DNA of 64,000 bases from Azophilus sp965247035 (GCA_965247035.1 CBDFGJ010000003.1:868001-932000); one strand, 5' to 3'. Positions 8,894 through 18,768 are shown, counted from the stretch's first letter. The notes: generated by a model from the letters alone, not told the origin. Numbers and translations are program-made.

Positions 8894-11242
8894 ATGAACC
8901 GTTCCATACTTTCAGCAGCGATCGTTGCTGTAGTCACTGCCTTCACCGCTATGAACGCCGCCGCAGAGAACGTGCTCGAAGAGGTCATTGTAACCTCCAC
9001 CAAACGCGGTGAATTCAACGTCCAGTCACTGGCCGAGGCCATTCACGCCATCGACAGTGAAAGCATGCGAGCCAAGAACCAGCTTGATTTCGAGGACATC
9101 GCCGGCAGCGTACCAGGCTTGCAGTTTCAGGACCTGGGACCCGGCGACAAGGAATACATTATTCGCGGTATCAACGGTAACGGCCCGGCAGTAGTGGGTG
9201 CGTACTTTGACGAATACGTGATTACTGCCAGCGACCAGCAGGACGGCGGCGGAAAAAACGCCCCGATCAAACTGGTAGACCTGGATCGGGTTGAAGTGCT
9301 TAACGGCCCACAGGGCACCCTCTATGGAGCCAACTCCATGGCGGGCAATATTCGCTACATTTCCAAAAAGGCCGATTCCAGTGAATTCGACGCCTTTGTC
9401 AGTGGCGATTTCTCTGACACCAATGAGGGCGGTTCCAATTACACGGTAACAGGTATGGTTAACCTGCCCATTGCCGAGGATGTGCTGGCGGCGCGCCTGG
9501 TCGGTTGGTATACGGATAATGACGGCTGGATCGACCAACCCCGTCGAGAGATTGCACCGGGACAGTATGGTGACAGCGACGATATTAACGACGAAGAAAC
9601 CCAGGGGTTTCGGCTCGGCGTTCGCTGGACACCGAATGATCGCTGGCTATTTGATGGCCTGGCCATGTACCAGGAAATGGAAATAGGCGGCTCTTCACGC
9701 TTTACCGCCAAGGGCTCTCCAGCCTGGACGGAGCAATCCGCTGCCATAGCTGAGTTTGGCATGCCTTTTGCACCGCTGCCCGGTTTGCCGCTGGCCGCCC
9801 CCCGCGATGATTTCATTAATACGGATGTAACGGCCAACAATCGCGATGATGACATAACCCTGATCGGTGGAAAGCTGCAGTATCGCGTTGATTACGGCAC
9901 CTTCTCCCTAGCCTCCAGTTACTACGAACACGAGATCGAGTTTGTCTTTGACAGCACCCCGATACTGTCGTTCTTCGGGGTGCCGGTTGCCGGCGTCACG
10001 GTGCAACCGCAGACCTATGAAACCAGCATGATTGAGGCCCGATTCGCCTCGGATTATGGCGGTGCTTTCAACTTTGTCGGCGGCGTGTACTACCAGAAAG
10101 ATGAGAACGATTTCGAAGTCAATGTTGTATCTACTGACGGTCGGGGCAATCCCATGCCTTGGGATGAACTGAACTCCAACGATTTTTTTGGTGGCGGCAC
10201 CGCATTTTTCGGCCGTTTCCGAGAGGATGAAGTTGAGCAGTACGCAGCCTTCGGTGAGGCCACCTACGAATTTAGTGACCGCTTGCGACTGATGATAGGA
10301 TTGCGCTACTTCGACATCGATGTCAAGGCCATCCAGGCCACCACCCACGCTTTTGGCGGCCAACCTTCAGAGGTGGCCGGTGAAATCATCGGCCAAACCC
10401 TCAATGGCAATGACATTGGCTTGTTGAAACAAGGTGACAGCGATTTTGTACCGAAGGTCAGCCTGTCCTATGACGTCAGCGATGATGTCATGGTATATGG
10501 ACTGTACTCCGAGGGCTTTCGGGTCGGTGGCATCAACAACGGTAACCAGCCATTTGCACCGGGTATTCCAGATACCTATGCGTCAGACGAACTGCAAAAC
10601 TACGAGGCAGGCATCAAGTCACGCTGGATGGATCAGCAGCTGCAGCTGAACGCCTCTCTGTTCTGGATCGAGTGGGACGATATTCAGGTGGAACCGCGCG
10701 ATCCCGCCGGTAACATCCCCTTCACCACCAATGGCGGTGCCGCAGAAGTAGGCGGTGTGGAATGGTCGGTGGCTTTCCTGCCACTGGAATCACTGCGCCT
10801 GGATTTCAACGGCACTTATTACTTTACCAGCGAGTTATCGGAAGACCAGCCCTTGTTGCCAGGGGCCTCACCGACGGTGATCACCGGCCTCGACGGTGAC
10901 GATTTGCCCAATGTTCCGAAGTGGCAGCTCTACTTCTCAGCCAATTACTTGACACAACTGTTCGGCCGTCCACTGGTGCTGATTGGCGACATAACCCATC
11001 GCGACGAAAGCAATACCGAGTTCCGCACGGACAGCCCGTTCAACATTGAGCTGGATTCCTTCACCGTGGTAAACCTGTATGCAAACCTTGAGCTGAATGA
11101 GAAGGTGACATTTGGCCTCTACGTCAAGAACCTCACGGACGAATTGGCACTCTATGATGGCATCGGAACCTTCCAGGATCCGCAGGCGCTAATCGCCAAC
11201 CGTCCACGCACCTATGGAGCAAACGTGCGCTGGCAGTTCTGA
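8894..11242 (+). CDS. TonB-dependent outer-membrane receptor
   Basis: 782 residues. A signal peptide (about 1-24, ending AAA) precedes the TonB box EEVIVTSTKR and a plug domain with VEVLNGPQGTLYGANSMAGNIRY (about 134-155). A long C-terminal beta-barrel ends in ANVRWQF with the terminal Phe typical of outer-membrane proteins. The start follows a GAGGG ribosome binding site. It imports a scarce ligand across the outer membrane using TonB energy; the plug style resembles receptors for non-iron organic substrates, but the ligand cannot be told. It stands alone and is closed by a terminator. Confidence 0.92.
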   Translation: MNRSILSAAIVAVVTAFTAMNAAAENVLEEVIVTSTKRGEFNVQSLAEAIHAIDSESMRAKNQLDFEDIAGSVPGLQFQDLGPGDKEYIIRGINGNGPAVVGAYFDEYVITASDQQDGGGKNAPIKLVDLDRVEVLNGPQGTLYGANSMAGNIRYISKKADSSEFDAFVSGDFSDTNEGGSNYTVTGMVNLPIAEDVLAARLVGWYTDNDGWIDQPRREIAPGQYGDSDDINDEETQGFRLGVRWTPNDRWLFDGLAMYQEMEIGGSSRFTAKGSPAWTEQSAAIAEFGMPFAPLPGLPLAAPRDDFINTDVTANNRDDDITLIGGKLQYRVDYGTFSLASSYYEHEIEFVFDSTPILSFFGVPVAGVTVQPQTYETSMIEARFASDYGGAFNFVGGVYYQKDENDFEVNVVSTDGRGNPMPWDELNSNDFFGGGTAFFGRFREDEVEQYAAFGEATYEFSDRLRLMIGLRYFDIDVKAIQATTHAFGGQPSEVAGEIIGQTLNGNDIGLLKQGDSDFVPKVSLSYDVSDDVMVYGLYSEGFRVGGINNGNQPFAPGIPDTYASDELQNYEAGIKSRWMDQQLQLNASLFWIEWDDIQVEPRDPAGNIPFTTNGGAAEVGGVEWSVAFLPLESLRLDFNGTYYFTSELSEDQPLLPGASPTVITGLDGDDLPNVPKWQLYFSANYLTQLFGRPLVLIGDITHRDESNTEFRTDSPFNIELDSFTVVNLYANLELNEKVTFGLYVKNLTDELALYDGIGTFQDPQALIANRPRTYGANVRWQF

Positions 11243-11270
11243 TCTAGCGGAACTAAGCCATAGCCAAACT

Positions 11271-11296
11271 AAAAGCCCCGTGTTTCACGGGGTTTT
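11271..11296. terminator. Rho-independent terminator after TonB receptor
   Basis: A perfect stem CCCCGTG (11276-11282) / CACGGGG (11286-11292) with a TTT loop is flanked by AAAAG on the left and TTTT on the right. It can act in both directions. It lies 29 bp past the receptor stop. Confidence 0.85.
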
Positions 11297-11308
11297 GTTT
11301 ATGTACAG

Positions 11309-11490
11309 GATGTACCGGCCAGCGGGGCACTGGCGGCCTATCTGATTCGACAGGGCGCCATGTCTGCAACCGCTGAACTGGAAGCACATCGGGGTATTGA
11401 GATGGGTAGCCCCGGTCATTTGCTGGTGCGCCAGACCAAAATCGGAGCCATAGAAATCCGCGGGCAAGCCGTTTCAGTCTATCGCAGGCC
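11309..11490 (+). pseudogene. PhzF-family epimerase/isomerase C-terminal fragment
   Basis: The plus strand reads SGALAAYLIRQGAM, then HRGIEMGSPGHLLVRQ and GQAVSVYR, matching the C-terminal domain of PhzF-like enzymes (TGSA.G.LAAYL ... GIEMGRPS). Only about 60 codons remain, starting directly after the terminator. There is no start signal, so it is a remnant. Confidence 0.55.
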
Positions 11491-11506
11491 ATCTCATAGT
11501 CTAGTG

Positions 11507-12655
11507 TTAACAGTAGGCCAACAGGTCGGCTTCAGTCTCGAGTGCAGCAACCAGTTTTTCGACATCGTCGGCGTTATTGTAAAAATGCGCGGCAATGCGA
11601 ATATTGCCATCACGCTCGGTGAGAATAATATCCCGCTCCGCAAGATGCCCAACCAGCGTTGGCGCATCGTTTGAGCGGATGGCCAGCATCGCACCATGGC
11701 GGTCGCGCGGCGTTACCAGTTGCCAGCCGTGTGTATCCACGGCATCTTTAATTAATGAGGTGACCTGAACAATCTGCTCGGCAACCGCCTCCATACCCAC
11801 GCTTAACAATAATTCCAAGCCGGCCTCCGCAGCAAACAGGCCACAGGCGTTGGGCGTTCCCGATTCGAAGCGGCGCGCACTGGCATGGGGGCGATGGTGA
11901 TAAATATCCATGGCGTGTGGATTTTCCTGGGCAAACCAGCCAGTCGCAGTGGGCTGTAAGTCGCTGGTGAGGCTGTCGCGCACATACATATAACCCACGC
12001 CGCTGGTGCCAATCAGGTACTTGGTACAACCGCCCACCAGGAAATCCGCACCCGTTGCGACCACATCAAATTCACGAGTGCCAATACCCTGGTAGCCATC
12101 GATCAACACCAGTGCGCCGCGAGCGTGAGCCAGCTCCACAATGGGTTCAATGTCTACCCATACCCCGTTTCGATAGCAAACCAGTGGTATTCCGACCAAC
12201 AGCGTACTTTCATCTATCAGCCGCTCATATTCACTGATCGGTATGTGTGTGCCGCTCTGATCGACCTGTGCACGCACCACCTCAGCGCCACGCGCGGTCT
12301 GTGCCAGCAGGATCTGCGAAGTGGTGGGAAAATCAAAATCCGTCACCACGATCCTGTTGCGGGAACCATCGAAGTGCAGTGCCGTCAGCAGGCTGTTCAG
12401 TGATTCGCTGACCGAAGTGGAAACAGAGACGTCATCGCTGGGGCAGTGCAGCAACCGCGCCAGCAGTTCACGCACCTTCTCCCCTTTTTGCACATTGATA
12501 TCCCAGCGAGCTCCCTCTTCGAGCCGGATTTGTACGTAGTGCTCAATCGCCGCTTTTACCTGCAGGGAAATCGGACCATAGGAGCAGCCATTGAAATAGG
12601 CTTTGCCGGCAAGAATGGGAAACTGGTTGCGAATATCGTGACTTGTTGTGTTCAT
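11507..12655 (-). CDS. Aminotransferase class V-fold PLP enzyme
   Basis: 382 residues, fold type I of the cysteine-desulfurase/kynureninase branch. The PLP Lys is in DFLVGGCTKYLIGTSGVGYM (about 205-225), preceded by the conserved Asp in GALVLIDGYQGIG. The terminus NIRIAAHFYNNADDVEKLV is typical. No active-site Cys loop of a desulfurase is obvious, so a role in amino-acid or kynurenine-type catabolism is more likely than sulfur transfer. The ATG follows AAGGA. It is the second gene of an operon, 10 nt after the NSS transporter, which suggests the transporter brings in its amino-acid substrate. Confidence 0.85.
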   Translation of the reverse strand: MNTTSHDIRNQFPILAGKAYFNGCSYGPISLQVKAAIEHYVQIRLEEGARWDINVQKGEKVRELLARLLHCPSDDVSVSTSVSESLNSLLTALHFDGSRNRIVVTDFDFPTTSQILLAQTARGAEVVRAQVDQSGTHIPISEYERLIDESTLLVGIPLVCYRNGVWVDIEPIVELAHARGALVLIDGYQGIGTREFDVVATGADFLVGGCTKYLIGTSGVGYMYVRDSLTSDLQPTATGWFAQENPHAMDIYHHRPHASARRFESGTPNACGLFAAEAGLELLLSVGMEAVAEQIVQVTSLIKDAVDTHGWQLVTPRDRHGAMLAIRSNDAPTLVGHLAERDIILTERDGNIRIAAHFYNNADDVEKLVAALETEADLLAYC

Positions 12656-12665
12656 GTTTGCTTCC

Positions 12666-13976
12666 TTATTCGCCGGCTATGGCGCCAAAGATGGTGGCAC
12701 CGAGAATACCGATCAAGGCGACGGGGATGACGTAGCGCATCCAGATAAAAACCAGCCTATAAATCGGGCCCGGCTCGCTCTCGGTGAAAATTTGCTGCAG
12801 GGCGTTAGAGCGGCCATAGGTCCAGGTCATGGCAACAACCGCCAACAGGCCGCCGGTGACCATGAAACCGGATCCGATGACCAGGTCGAGGATGCCGATG
12901 ATTTCCGGGTGCCAGCCGGGATAAATCATCGCTAGCGTCTCCACGGCCCCAATGAGCAACACCAGGCGCGGACGTCCCAGCCACCGGCCAATGGGTTCTT
13001 CTTCCAGAGCGACTGTAACCACCTGGAACACGGCAACCGCGGACAGGAAAGCCACCAGTGACAGCGCCACTAACAGGAAGCTGCCGACCAGGCGGCCGGC
13101 TGGCATCTGGCTTAGCAACGCGGGCACAGTCTCAAACAGTAGCGTCGGACCGCCATTGAGCTCCATACCCAAAACCAGCACCGTGGGCACGATGAACAGG
13201 GTGGCGAGAATCGAGGCCAGGGTATCCCCACTTGCGGATAAGATGGCGACGCCGCCCAGGTTGGCATCGTCGCTGATAAACTTGCCGTAGACCAAGGCAA
13301 AGGATGCGCCCAGGCCGACTGAGAAAAAGCATTGACCCAGGGCCGCAAACACTTCGGTAGGGCCAATCAGGGAAAAATCCGGCCGCAGAAACTCGCGCAC
13401 GGCAGCGCCGGCTCCTGGCAGATTCATTGCCACGTAAACCAGGTAGATAGCGACCAGGAAAAAGAACGGTACAAAGATCTCGCTGACCCGTTCGATGCCT
13501 CGTTTGAGGCCGCGCCAGATAACGAACAAGCCAGCCCACAATACCGCCAGGCCAATTGTAAACTGCAGACTGGAGTTGCCCAGGCCGACACTGAAATCAT
13601 CCAGATTTTCTGCTGAGAATCCGTGTAGTACTACATACCAGGCGCTGTAAAACACATTGCCGACCACCAGCGTGTAATAGGTTCCCGCACACAGCACCCC
13701 GATTACCAGTACATAACCGAGAAACCTGCCAAATGGGCCAAAGCTTTTGTGTAACACGGTGATGGTGGCGCCCCGATACGCCCGGGCCAGAGCCAGTTCG
13801 CACATTAGCGCGGGTATCGCTATCACACACATGAGCACCACGAATAGCAGCAGAAACGCACTGCCACCGTAAGTGCCCATCATGTAGGGGAAACGCCAGA
13901 CGTTGCCCAGCCCCACAGCCACCCCTAGCAGGGTCAACACAGTGGTCAGAAACGATGAAAATGTTGGATTTTGCAT
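12666..13976 (-). CDS. Sodium-dependent transporter of the NSS/SNF family
   Basis: About 436 residues with 11-12 hydrophobic segments. The family signature lies in the first helix: LLGVAVGLGNVWRFPYMMGTYGG-like sequence with the unwound Na+/substrate region, followed by LMCELALARAYRGATI. NSS proteins couple Na+ influx to uptake of amino acids or amines through the inner membrane. The ATG at 13976 is chosen because the upstream in-frame extension (to 14045) is not hydrophobic and unlike the family. It is co-transcribed with the class V aminotransferase. Confidence 0.88.
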   Translation of the reverse strand: MQNPTFSSFLTTVLTLLGVAVGLGNVWRFPYMMGTYGGSAFLLLFVVLMCVIAIPALMCELALARAYRGATITVLHKSFGPFGRFLGYVLVIGVLCAGTYYTLVVGNVFYSAWYVVLHGFSAENLDDFSVGLGNSSLQFTIGLAVLWAGLFVIWRGLKRGIERVSEIFVPFFFLVAIYLVYVAMNLPGAGAAVREFLRPDFSLIGPTEVFAALGQCFFSVGLGASFALVYGKFISDDANLGGVAILSASGDTLASILATLFIVPTVLVLGMELNGGPTLLFETVPALLSQMPAGRLVGSFLLVALSLVAFLSAVAVFQVVTVALEEEPIGRWLGRPRLVLLIGAVETLAMIYPGWHPEIIGILDLVIGSGFMVTGGLLAVVAMTWTYGRSNALQQIFTESEPGPIYRLVFIWMRYVIPVALIGILGATIFGAIAGE

Positions 13977-14092
13977 GGCTGTCTCAGCACGAATTGCTCG
14001 CACAATAACAAATAACAACTGTACCGAATCAGCACCAGCCTGCAAATTAGGGTGTTTGTGCTAAAACCAGCCAGCGTGGTCGGTGTGCGACC

Positions 14093-14132
14093 GGGGTCAG
14101 GGCCCAGGCAACCCCGTTCAGACACTGACCCC
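14093..14132. other. GGGGTCAG/CTGACCCC inverted repeat
   Basis: 8-bp arms at 14093-14100 and 14125-14132 with a 24-nt loop, followed by ATTTTT. It lies between the NSS gene start and the crotonase remnant, so it could be a weak terminator for plus-strand transcription or a scar of a repeat element. Confidence 0.35.
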
Positions 14133-14137
14133 ATTTT

Positions 14138-14504
14138 TCACGTGAACACCGGGTCGCGCTTCTCGAAGGTCGACATCACCGCCTCCAGTTGATTGGCTGC
14201 GCCCATCAATTGTCGCGAACAATTGCTTTCTTCGAGCAAGCCTTCGCGCACACTCACCAGAGCAGAGTTATTGAGCACCTGCTTGGCTTTACCAATGGCG
14301 TCCGGATTGCGCCGCGCGCTGGTAGCCGCCATTGCCAGCGCTTCGATGAGAGGGTTGCGGATGCACGATGCGAATATCTGCACCCAGGGCGAGGTTCAGG
14401 CCACCGCCCACGGCGGCGCCATGCAAGGCGGCTATCACCGGAACGGATAATGCCTGCCAGGCCCAACCCAACATCAAGGCTTTGACGATCTCATCTATGC
14501 TCAA
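14138..14504 (-). pseudogene. Enoyl-CoA hydratase remnant
   Basis: It starts about 14504 with ALSVPVIAALHGAAVGGGLN and LALGADIRIVHP, the crotonase oxyanion-hole region. It then shifts frame and jumps, with an internal deletion, to the C-terminal part IEALAMAATSARRNPDAIGK ending FEKRDPVF at 14138. The N-terminal third and the middle are missing. Confidence 0.65.
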
Positions 14505-14662
14505 ATCCTGCGCAATGTTGCATGGGGGATGACCCGTAAATCGGTTTTGCGACAGGATTCATTACTATTGGCAGGTAGCGCGAATCTATACAACAATCCG
14601 ACAATGTGGGTGACGCGGTACACTAGGGAAGCTCTGATTACGGTCATTCCCTGAAACTAATC

Positions 14663-15901
14663 TCATACCTCCTGGGAAATCAGGCCCTGCGCGACCCAGG
14701 TATCGAAAATGTCGAGTGCCGTTTCAGCAAATAAGTCATCATTAATATGCGCTTCAATTTCATGCAATTCGACGGTCGCTTGCAAGGCATTCCGCATGGT
14801 CTCGGAAAATGCCATCAATCCTTCCAGGTCATGGGAAGGCCCGCCTTCCCTGTCCCATTCATCTATGCCATGCAGGGGCATGATGAACGCGCAAGGACCG
14901 GTCGCTTTAGCCAGCTTGGCGGCAATGGTACGGGCGGCTTGGACTTTTTCTTCCACAGTCAGTCGTGCACATGCGATGAGCCGATTGTGAATATGGATCT
15001 CTCGCCCATCGAGTTTCTGCAGCGGCGGTGACCAGGTTTGGAAATCCAGCAGGGTAACGCCACCTGGGGCGACTATTTGTGGGATTCCCGCCAGACCGGC
15101 TCCCTCCAATCGATCGGCCCCGGCGCTGAGGACTGATCCGTTTTCGTGATCACTAACCTCTACCAGACTGAAATCCATGACGGCCGCCAGTTCGCCGCCG
15201 GCAGCCAGTGCTTCGAAGGCCCGCCCTCCCATCCCGGTCGTGTGAAACACCGCTACTTCAAATCCGCGTTGCTCCAGAGCGGGCTTCAGCTTAAGCATGT
15301 ATTTCAGTGAACTGCTGCCCAGGGAAGTCATTCCCACTATGGGCCGAGACCTTGGCAAGGCCTCCCGCGTCAGGCAGGCACCCACCACAGCCCCCGCGGC
15401 CTGGCTCAACACCGACTTACAAATCGAGTTCAAACCGTACAGACCCCCGGCCCACAGGACCATCATCACGTCCGGGGATATCCGCTGCGCTGGCAATATC
15501 GGTGAGAACGCCACCGTTGAAGCGATACACTTGGGAAAACCCAAGGGCAGGATGGCGGCCACATCCAGGGCCAAATCCGTCGCCATCGAGCCGCCGATGG
15601 CAAGCATCCCGTGGATCTTTCCCGCTTCCTCCAAGGCCTTTGCCAGCATGGCGGCTCCTTCCGCCTGTTTGGTCATGGCCCGGTTTTCATCCCCCAGCGC
15701 TATGATCTCGGCATTGCTGGTACCCGCGGCAATAGCAACGTCGAACTTGCTATAGTCCGGTTCGAAGGATGGAGCACCCAGAACGCCCACATCCATAATG
15801 CGCGCCTCTGCACCCGCGCGCTGCACGCAAGTTTTCAAGTACAAAAGCTCGTCGGCTTTAGTGTCGGCGGTACCGATAATCAAAATGACGGGAGAAGGCA
15901 T
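14663..15901 (-). CDS. Tm-1-like / UPF0261 family protein
   Basis: 412 residues from ATG 15901; the in-frame upstream extension is rejected because the family begins with the VILIIGTADTKADELLYL motif seen here. The N-terminal ATP-binding-like domain is followed by a TIM-barrel-like C-terminal domain with FHTTGMGGRAFE and GVTLLDFQTW. The family includes plant Tm-1, a tobamovirus RNA-replication inhibitor, but bacterial members often sit in catabolic operons and their reaction is poorly known. Here it is the last gene of an IclR-HAD-transaminase operon, 16 nt after the transaminase. Confidence 0.85.
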   Translation of the reverse strand: MPSPVILIIGTADTKADELLYLKTCVQRAGAEARIMDVGVLGAPSFEPDYSKFDVAIAAGTSNAEIIALGDENRAMTKQAEGAAMLAKALEEAGKIHGMLAIGGSMATDLALDVAAILPLGFPKCIASTVAFSPILPAQRISPDVMMVLWAGGLYGLNSICKSVLSQAAGAVVGACLTREALPRSRPIVGMTSLGSSSLKYMLKLKPALEQRGFEVAVFHTTGMGGRAFEALAAGGELAAVMDFSLVEVSDHENGSVLSAGADRLEGAGLAGIPQIVAPGGVTLLDFQTWSPPLQKLDGREIHIHNRLIACARLTVEEKVQAARTIAAKLAKATGPCAFIMPLHGIDEWDREGGPSHDLEGLMAFSETMRNALQATVELHEIEAHINDDLFAETALDIFDTWVAQGLISQEV

Positions 15902-15917
15902 AGCAGTGTCTCTTTTA

Positions 15918-17246
15918 TTATAGGGCGCTGAGTCCGGTGTCCAGTGCGACGGCGATCTTATCGACATGACCGGAATTAATGACTAATGGCGGCGACAGGA
16001 TAATGTTATTGCCGGAAACTCTTACCATCACACCTTCTCTGTAAACAGTTTCCGCTATCGTATTCATCAGGTTCTTTGCAAGCGGGGTTTTTGTGTCGCG
16101 GTCGGAGACCAGTTCCAGTACTTGCATCAGGCCAATACCCCGAATATCGCCCACGCAATCGTGCGTCTGCATCAGATTTTTCAGCCCGGCAGACAATTCC
16201 TCTCCCCGTGCCGATGCATTTGCCGAAACATCATTCACCGCAAGTTGCTGTAGAGTAGCCAGTGCAGCGGCGGCCCCTACGGGGTGCCCGGAGTAGGTAT
16301 AACCATGACCGATTGCACCGAAACTGTCGGTGTTGGTCTCAAAGGCCTCCACAACTTTTGCACCAAGCATCGTGGCTCCGAAGGGGTAATAGCCATTGCT
16401 GATACCCTTGGCGGTACACATCAGGTCAGGTTGGGTATCCCACAGCCGCGAGCCAGTCCAGGCCCCGGTGCGGCCAAAGGCAGTAATCACCTCATCGGCA
16501 ATCAACAGCACCCCGTGGCGATCGCATATCTCTCGCACCAGGGGCATGAAAGTGTGGTGGGGTACTATCACCCCACCTGCACCCAAAACCGGTTCCATAA
16601 TAAACGCGGCAACGGTATCGGCACCTTGAAATTTGATTTCGTCCTCCAACATGTTGGCGCAAAGCTGGGCCAGAGTCGCCGCATCGGCCTCATCGAAGGG
16701 ATTGCGATAAATCCAGGGTGCTGCAATCTGGTGACAGCCTGGTAGCAACGGCTCGTAGTTTCGACGGTTCTTGGTATTACCGCCAACAGACGCACCCCCA
16801 AAATGGGTGCCGTGATAACCCTTTTTCAGGCTGATGAATTTGTAGCGATCCTTATCGCCGCGGACTTTGTGGTACTGCCTCGCCAAACGCAGTGCGGTCT
16901 CCACCGAATCTGAGCCGCCCGAGGTAAAGAACGCCCGCTGTAAGCCATCTTCTCGAAACCATTCCACCAGGGCGTGGGACAGTTCAATCGCCTTATCCGT
17001 AGCAACTCCAGGAAAGGAGGAATAGTAGGGCAACACTTGCAACTGCTCGCTGATGGCGTCCTTGATAGGCTGACAAGAATAGCCCAGGTTTACATTCCAC
17101 AGGCCACCCACGGCATCCAGGGTCCGGTGACCGTCGATGTCAGTAATCTCCACGCCATCCGCGGCAGTGATGATCTTTGGAGGATTCTCGCGGGTCGCCA
17201 CCGGGTGTGTCATAGGCTGCCAGTAATTTAATTTCCTTTCCTGCAT
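15918..17246 (-). CDS. Class III (omega) aminotransferase
   Basis: 442 residues, fold type I. The N-terminus YWQPMTHP is typical of omega-transaminases acting on beta-alanine, taurine, polyamines or amines. Motifs: SGGSDSVETALRLARQYH, ADEVITAFGRTG with the PLP-ring Asp, and CTAKGISNGYYPFGATM with the Schiff-base Lys. It converts an amine to an aldehyde with pyruvate or similar acceptor. The divergent aldehyde dehydrogenase gene at 18769 could oxidise that product. A good AGGAG ribosome binding site precedes the ATG, 9 nt after the HAD gene. Confidence 0.9.
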   Translation of the reverse strand: MQERKLNYWQPMTHPVATRENPPKIITAADGVEITDIDGHRTLDAVGGLWNVNLGYSCQPIKDAISEQLQVLPYYSSFPGVATDKAIELSHALVEWFREDGLQRAFFTSGGSDSVETALRLARQYHKVRGDKDRYKFISLKKGYHGTHFGGASVGGNTKNRRNYEPLLPGCHQIAAPWIYRNPFDEADAATLAQLCANMLEDEIKFQGADTVAAFIMEPVLGAGGVIVPHHTFMPLVREICDRHGVLLIADEVITAFGRTGAWTGSRLWDTQPDLMCTAKGISNGYYPFGATMLGAKVVEAFETNTDSFGAIGHGYTYSGHPVGAAAALATLQQLAVNDVSANASARGEELSAGLKNLMQTHDCVGDIRGIGLMQVLELVSDRDTKTPLAKNLMNTIAETVYREGVMVRVSGNNIILSPPLVINSGHVDKIAVALDTGLSAL

Positions 17247-17255
17247 GGTAATCTC

Positions 17256-17912
17256 CTAAGTGTCCGTGAGCAGACGCAACGCCTGCTGATAACTTTGGTG
17301 TGGCTGCTGCACGTCAAAATGTACTGTTTGCATGCCAACTTCTCTTGCTCCAATGATGTTGCGCAGTTGGTCGTCGACGAAAACACAGTCCTCACACGCC
17401 ATACCCAGAGCCTCCGCACAGCTTAAATAAGCTCGGGTATCCGGCTTCAAAATATGGGTATAGGTGGCATCAATAATCACTTCAAACTGATTCATAAGTG
17501 GCAACTTCGCGCGAAACCCGACGCCATAAAAGAGATCCAGCTCATTGGAAAGAATAGCTAGCCTGGCACCTGCAGCCTGCGCTTCGGCCATGGCGGCCAG
17601 CGCTTCAGGCCGTATGATAGTTTCTGGATCCGCACCACGGGCTGCCATCACAAATTGCGACATCTCCGTCCACTGCTCTCCCACCAGTTTGCTCACCTCG
17701 CGGGTGCGCTGTGACCAATATTCGCGCTCCGTCAATTCGTCATTTTGCATCGCTACCCAAAGAGCATCGCTACTGGGATCAAAAGGCCCTTGCCAGCCAA
17801 GGCTACCTGGCGCCAGGCCCAGTGCCTGTTCGGTCATTGGATGCGTCTCGAACAAGGTGCGTGAAATTACCCCGCCAAAATCGAGCACCAGCGCTCGAGT
17901 CTTCTTCGTCAT
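17256..17912 (-). CDS. HAD-superfamily hydrolase
   Basis: 218 residues from ATG 17912, chosen because HAD motif I must sit near the N-terminus. Motif I is LVLDFGGVIS (one of the usual Asp pair is replaced by Gly, as in many haloacid-dehalogenase/phosphatase relatives), motif II is ILSNELD, and motif III/IV is KPDTRAYLSCAEAL...CVFVDDQ. It may be a small-molecule phosphatase or a dehalogenase-like enzyme. Its ATG overlaps the IclR stop (ATGA), so it is translationally coupled to the regulator. Confidence 0.8.
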   Translation of the reverse strand: MTKKTRALVLDFGGVISRTLFETHPMTEQALGLAPGSLGWQGPFDPSSDALWVAMQNDELTEREYWSQRTREVSKLVGEQWTEMSQFVMAARGADPETIIRPEALAAMAEAQAAGARLAILSNELDLFYGVGFRAKLPLMNQFEVIIDATYTHILKPDTRAYLSCAEALGMACEDCVFVDDQLRNIIGAREVGMQTVHFDVQQPHQSYQQALRLLTDT

Positions 17913-18673
17913 GGTTTGCTTTCCTGTTTTTCGACTCCCAGTGCACGCGATGCCTTCGCAGCTGCATCGCACACAGCTGCCGCAATTTGTTCCCGGGCTT
18001 CGACGCCGAACCTCGATGTGGGTGATGCCACGGACAAAGCCCCGATAGGTCTGGCTGCCTGATTGAATACCGGCGCGGCGATACTGCAAACATCCAGCTC
18101 GTACTGCTCCTGGTTGACGTGATATCCCCTTCGCCGCACATCTTGCAACATCGTGCGAAACTGCTTTTTTTTGGTAATAGTGTGTTCGGTATAGGCCTCA
18201 AGGCCCCGTCTGAGTACATCGTTGACATAGGCCTCGGCAGAAAAAGCCAGACAGACAATGCCCGATGAGGTCGCATGTATCGGACCCTCTTCGCCCAACA
18301 CAAAATTGATTCGATTGGACTTGCTACATTCAACTACCGTCACGGTGGATATTCCGCCGCCGGACAACAGGGAAAAGTGCGCACTTTCCCCCGTAATGGC
18401 AACCAGTTCTTCCAGCAGCGGGGTCACGATCGATTCCAGTGGCGTACCGGTTTCCCTTACCCTGGCCAGGCGCAGCACACCCGTTCCAAGGCGATAGGCT
18501 TTGTTGGCCGGATTTTGCTCAATATAGTCGTGTTTTATCAAGGCCAGCAGCAAACGCCGTGTAGTGGCCTTGTCAAAGCCCGCCGCGCGAGCAAGCTCGC
18601 TCAAGCCGATCTCTGGCTGACGCTCGGAAAAATAACCCAATAGTTCCACTGCTTTATCCACTGTCTGCATCAT
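17909..18673 (-). CDS. IclR-family transcriptional regulator
   Basis: 254 residues from ATG 18673 (a second ATG follows immediately). N-terminal winged helix: AVELLGYFSERQPEIGLSEL and AGFDKATTRRLLLALIKHDY. The C-terminal GAF-like effector domain includes GESAHFSLLSGGGISTVTVV and the terminal IAAPVFNQAARPIGALSVAS. First gene of the IclR-HAD-aminotransferase-UPF0261 operon and divergent from the aldehyde dehydrogenase, so it probably controls both from the 95-bp region between them. Confidence 0.9.
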   Translation of the reverse strand: MMQTVDKAVELLGYFSERQPEIGLSELARAAGFDKATTRRLLLALIKHDYIEQNPANKAYRLGTGVLRLARVRETGTPLESIVTPLLEELVAITGESAHFSLLSGGGISTVTVVECSKSNRINFVLGEEGPIHATSSGIVCLAFSAEAYVNDVLRRGLEAYTEHTITKKKQFRTMLQDVRRRGYHVNQEQYELDVCSIAAPVFNQAARPIGALSVASPTSRFGVEAREQIAAAVCDAAAKASRALGVEKQESKP

Positions 18674-18693
18674 GGGACTTGACCGTGCCCTAT

Positions 18694-18737
18694 GGTTTTC
18701 ATCATAATAAACAAACCAGTGGTGATAATAATGAACC
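18694..18737. promoter_or_regulatory. Imperfect inverted repeat, likely IclR operator
   Basis: GGTTTTCATCATAAT (18694-18708) faces GATAATAATGAACC (18724-18737) as an imperfect inverted repeat in the divergent promoter region between the IclR gene and the aldehyde dehydrogenase. AT-rich palindromes at this position are usual for IclR regulators; the link is inferred. Confidence 0.45.
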
Positions 18738-18768
18738 ACGGAAAAAAATCAAGAGGAGTTCGACAAAG

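Noticed and set aside
14093..14132. Rho-independent terminator
   Set aside because: The loop is 24 nt and the T-run is short; listed only as an inverted repeat.
15915..15935. TATAGGGCGCTGAGTCC as a further copy of the TTAGGGCG regulatory element
   Set aside because: It lies at the coding end of the transaminase gene, matches only partly and is not upstream of a receptor gene.
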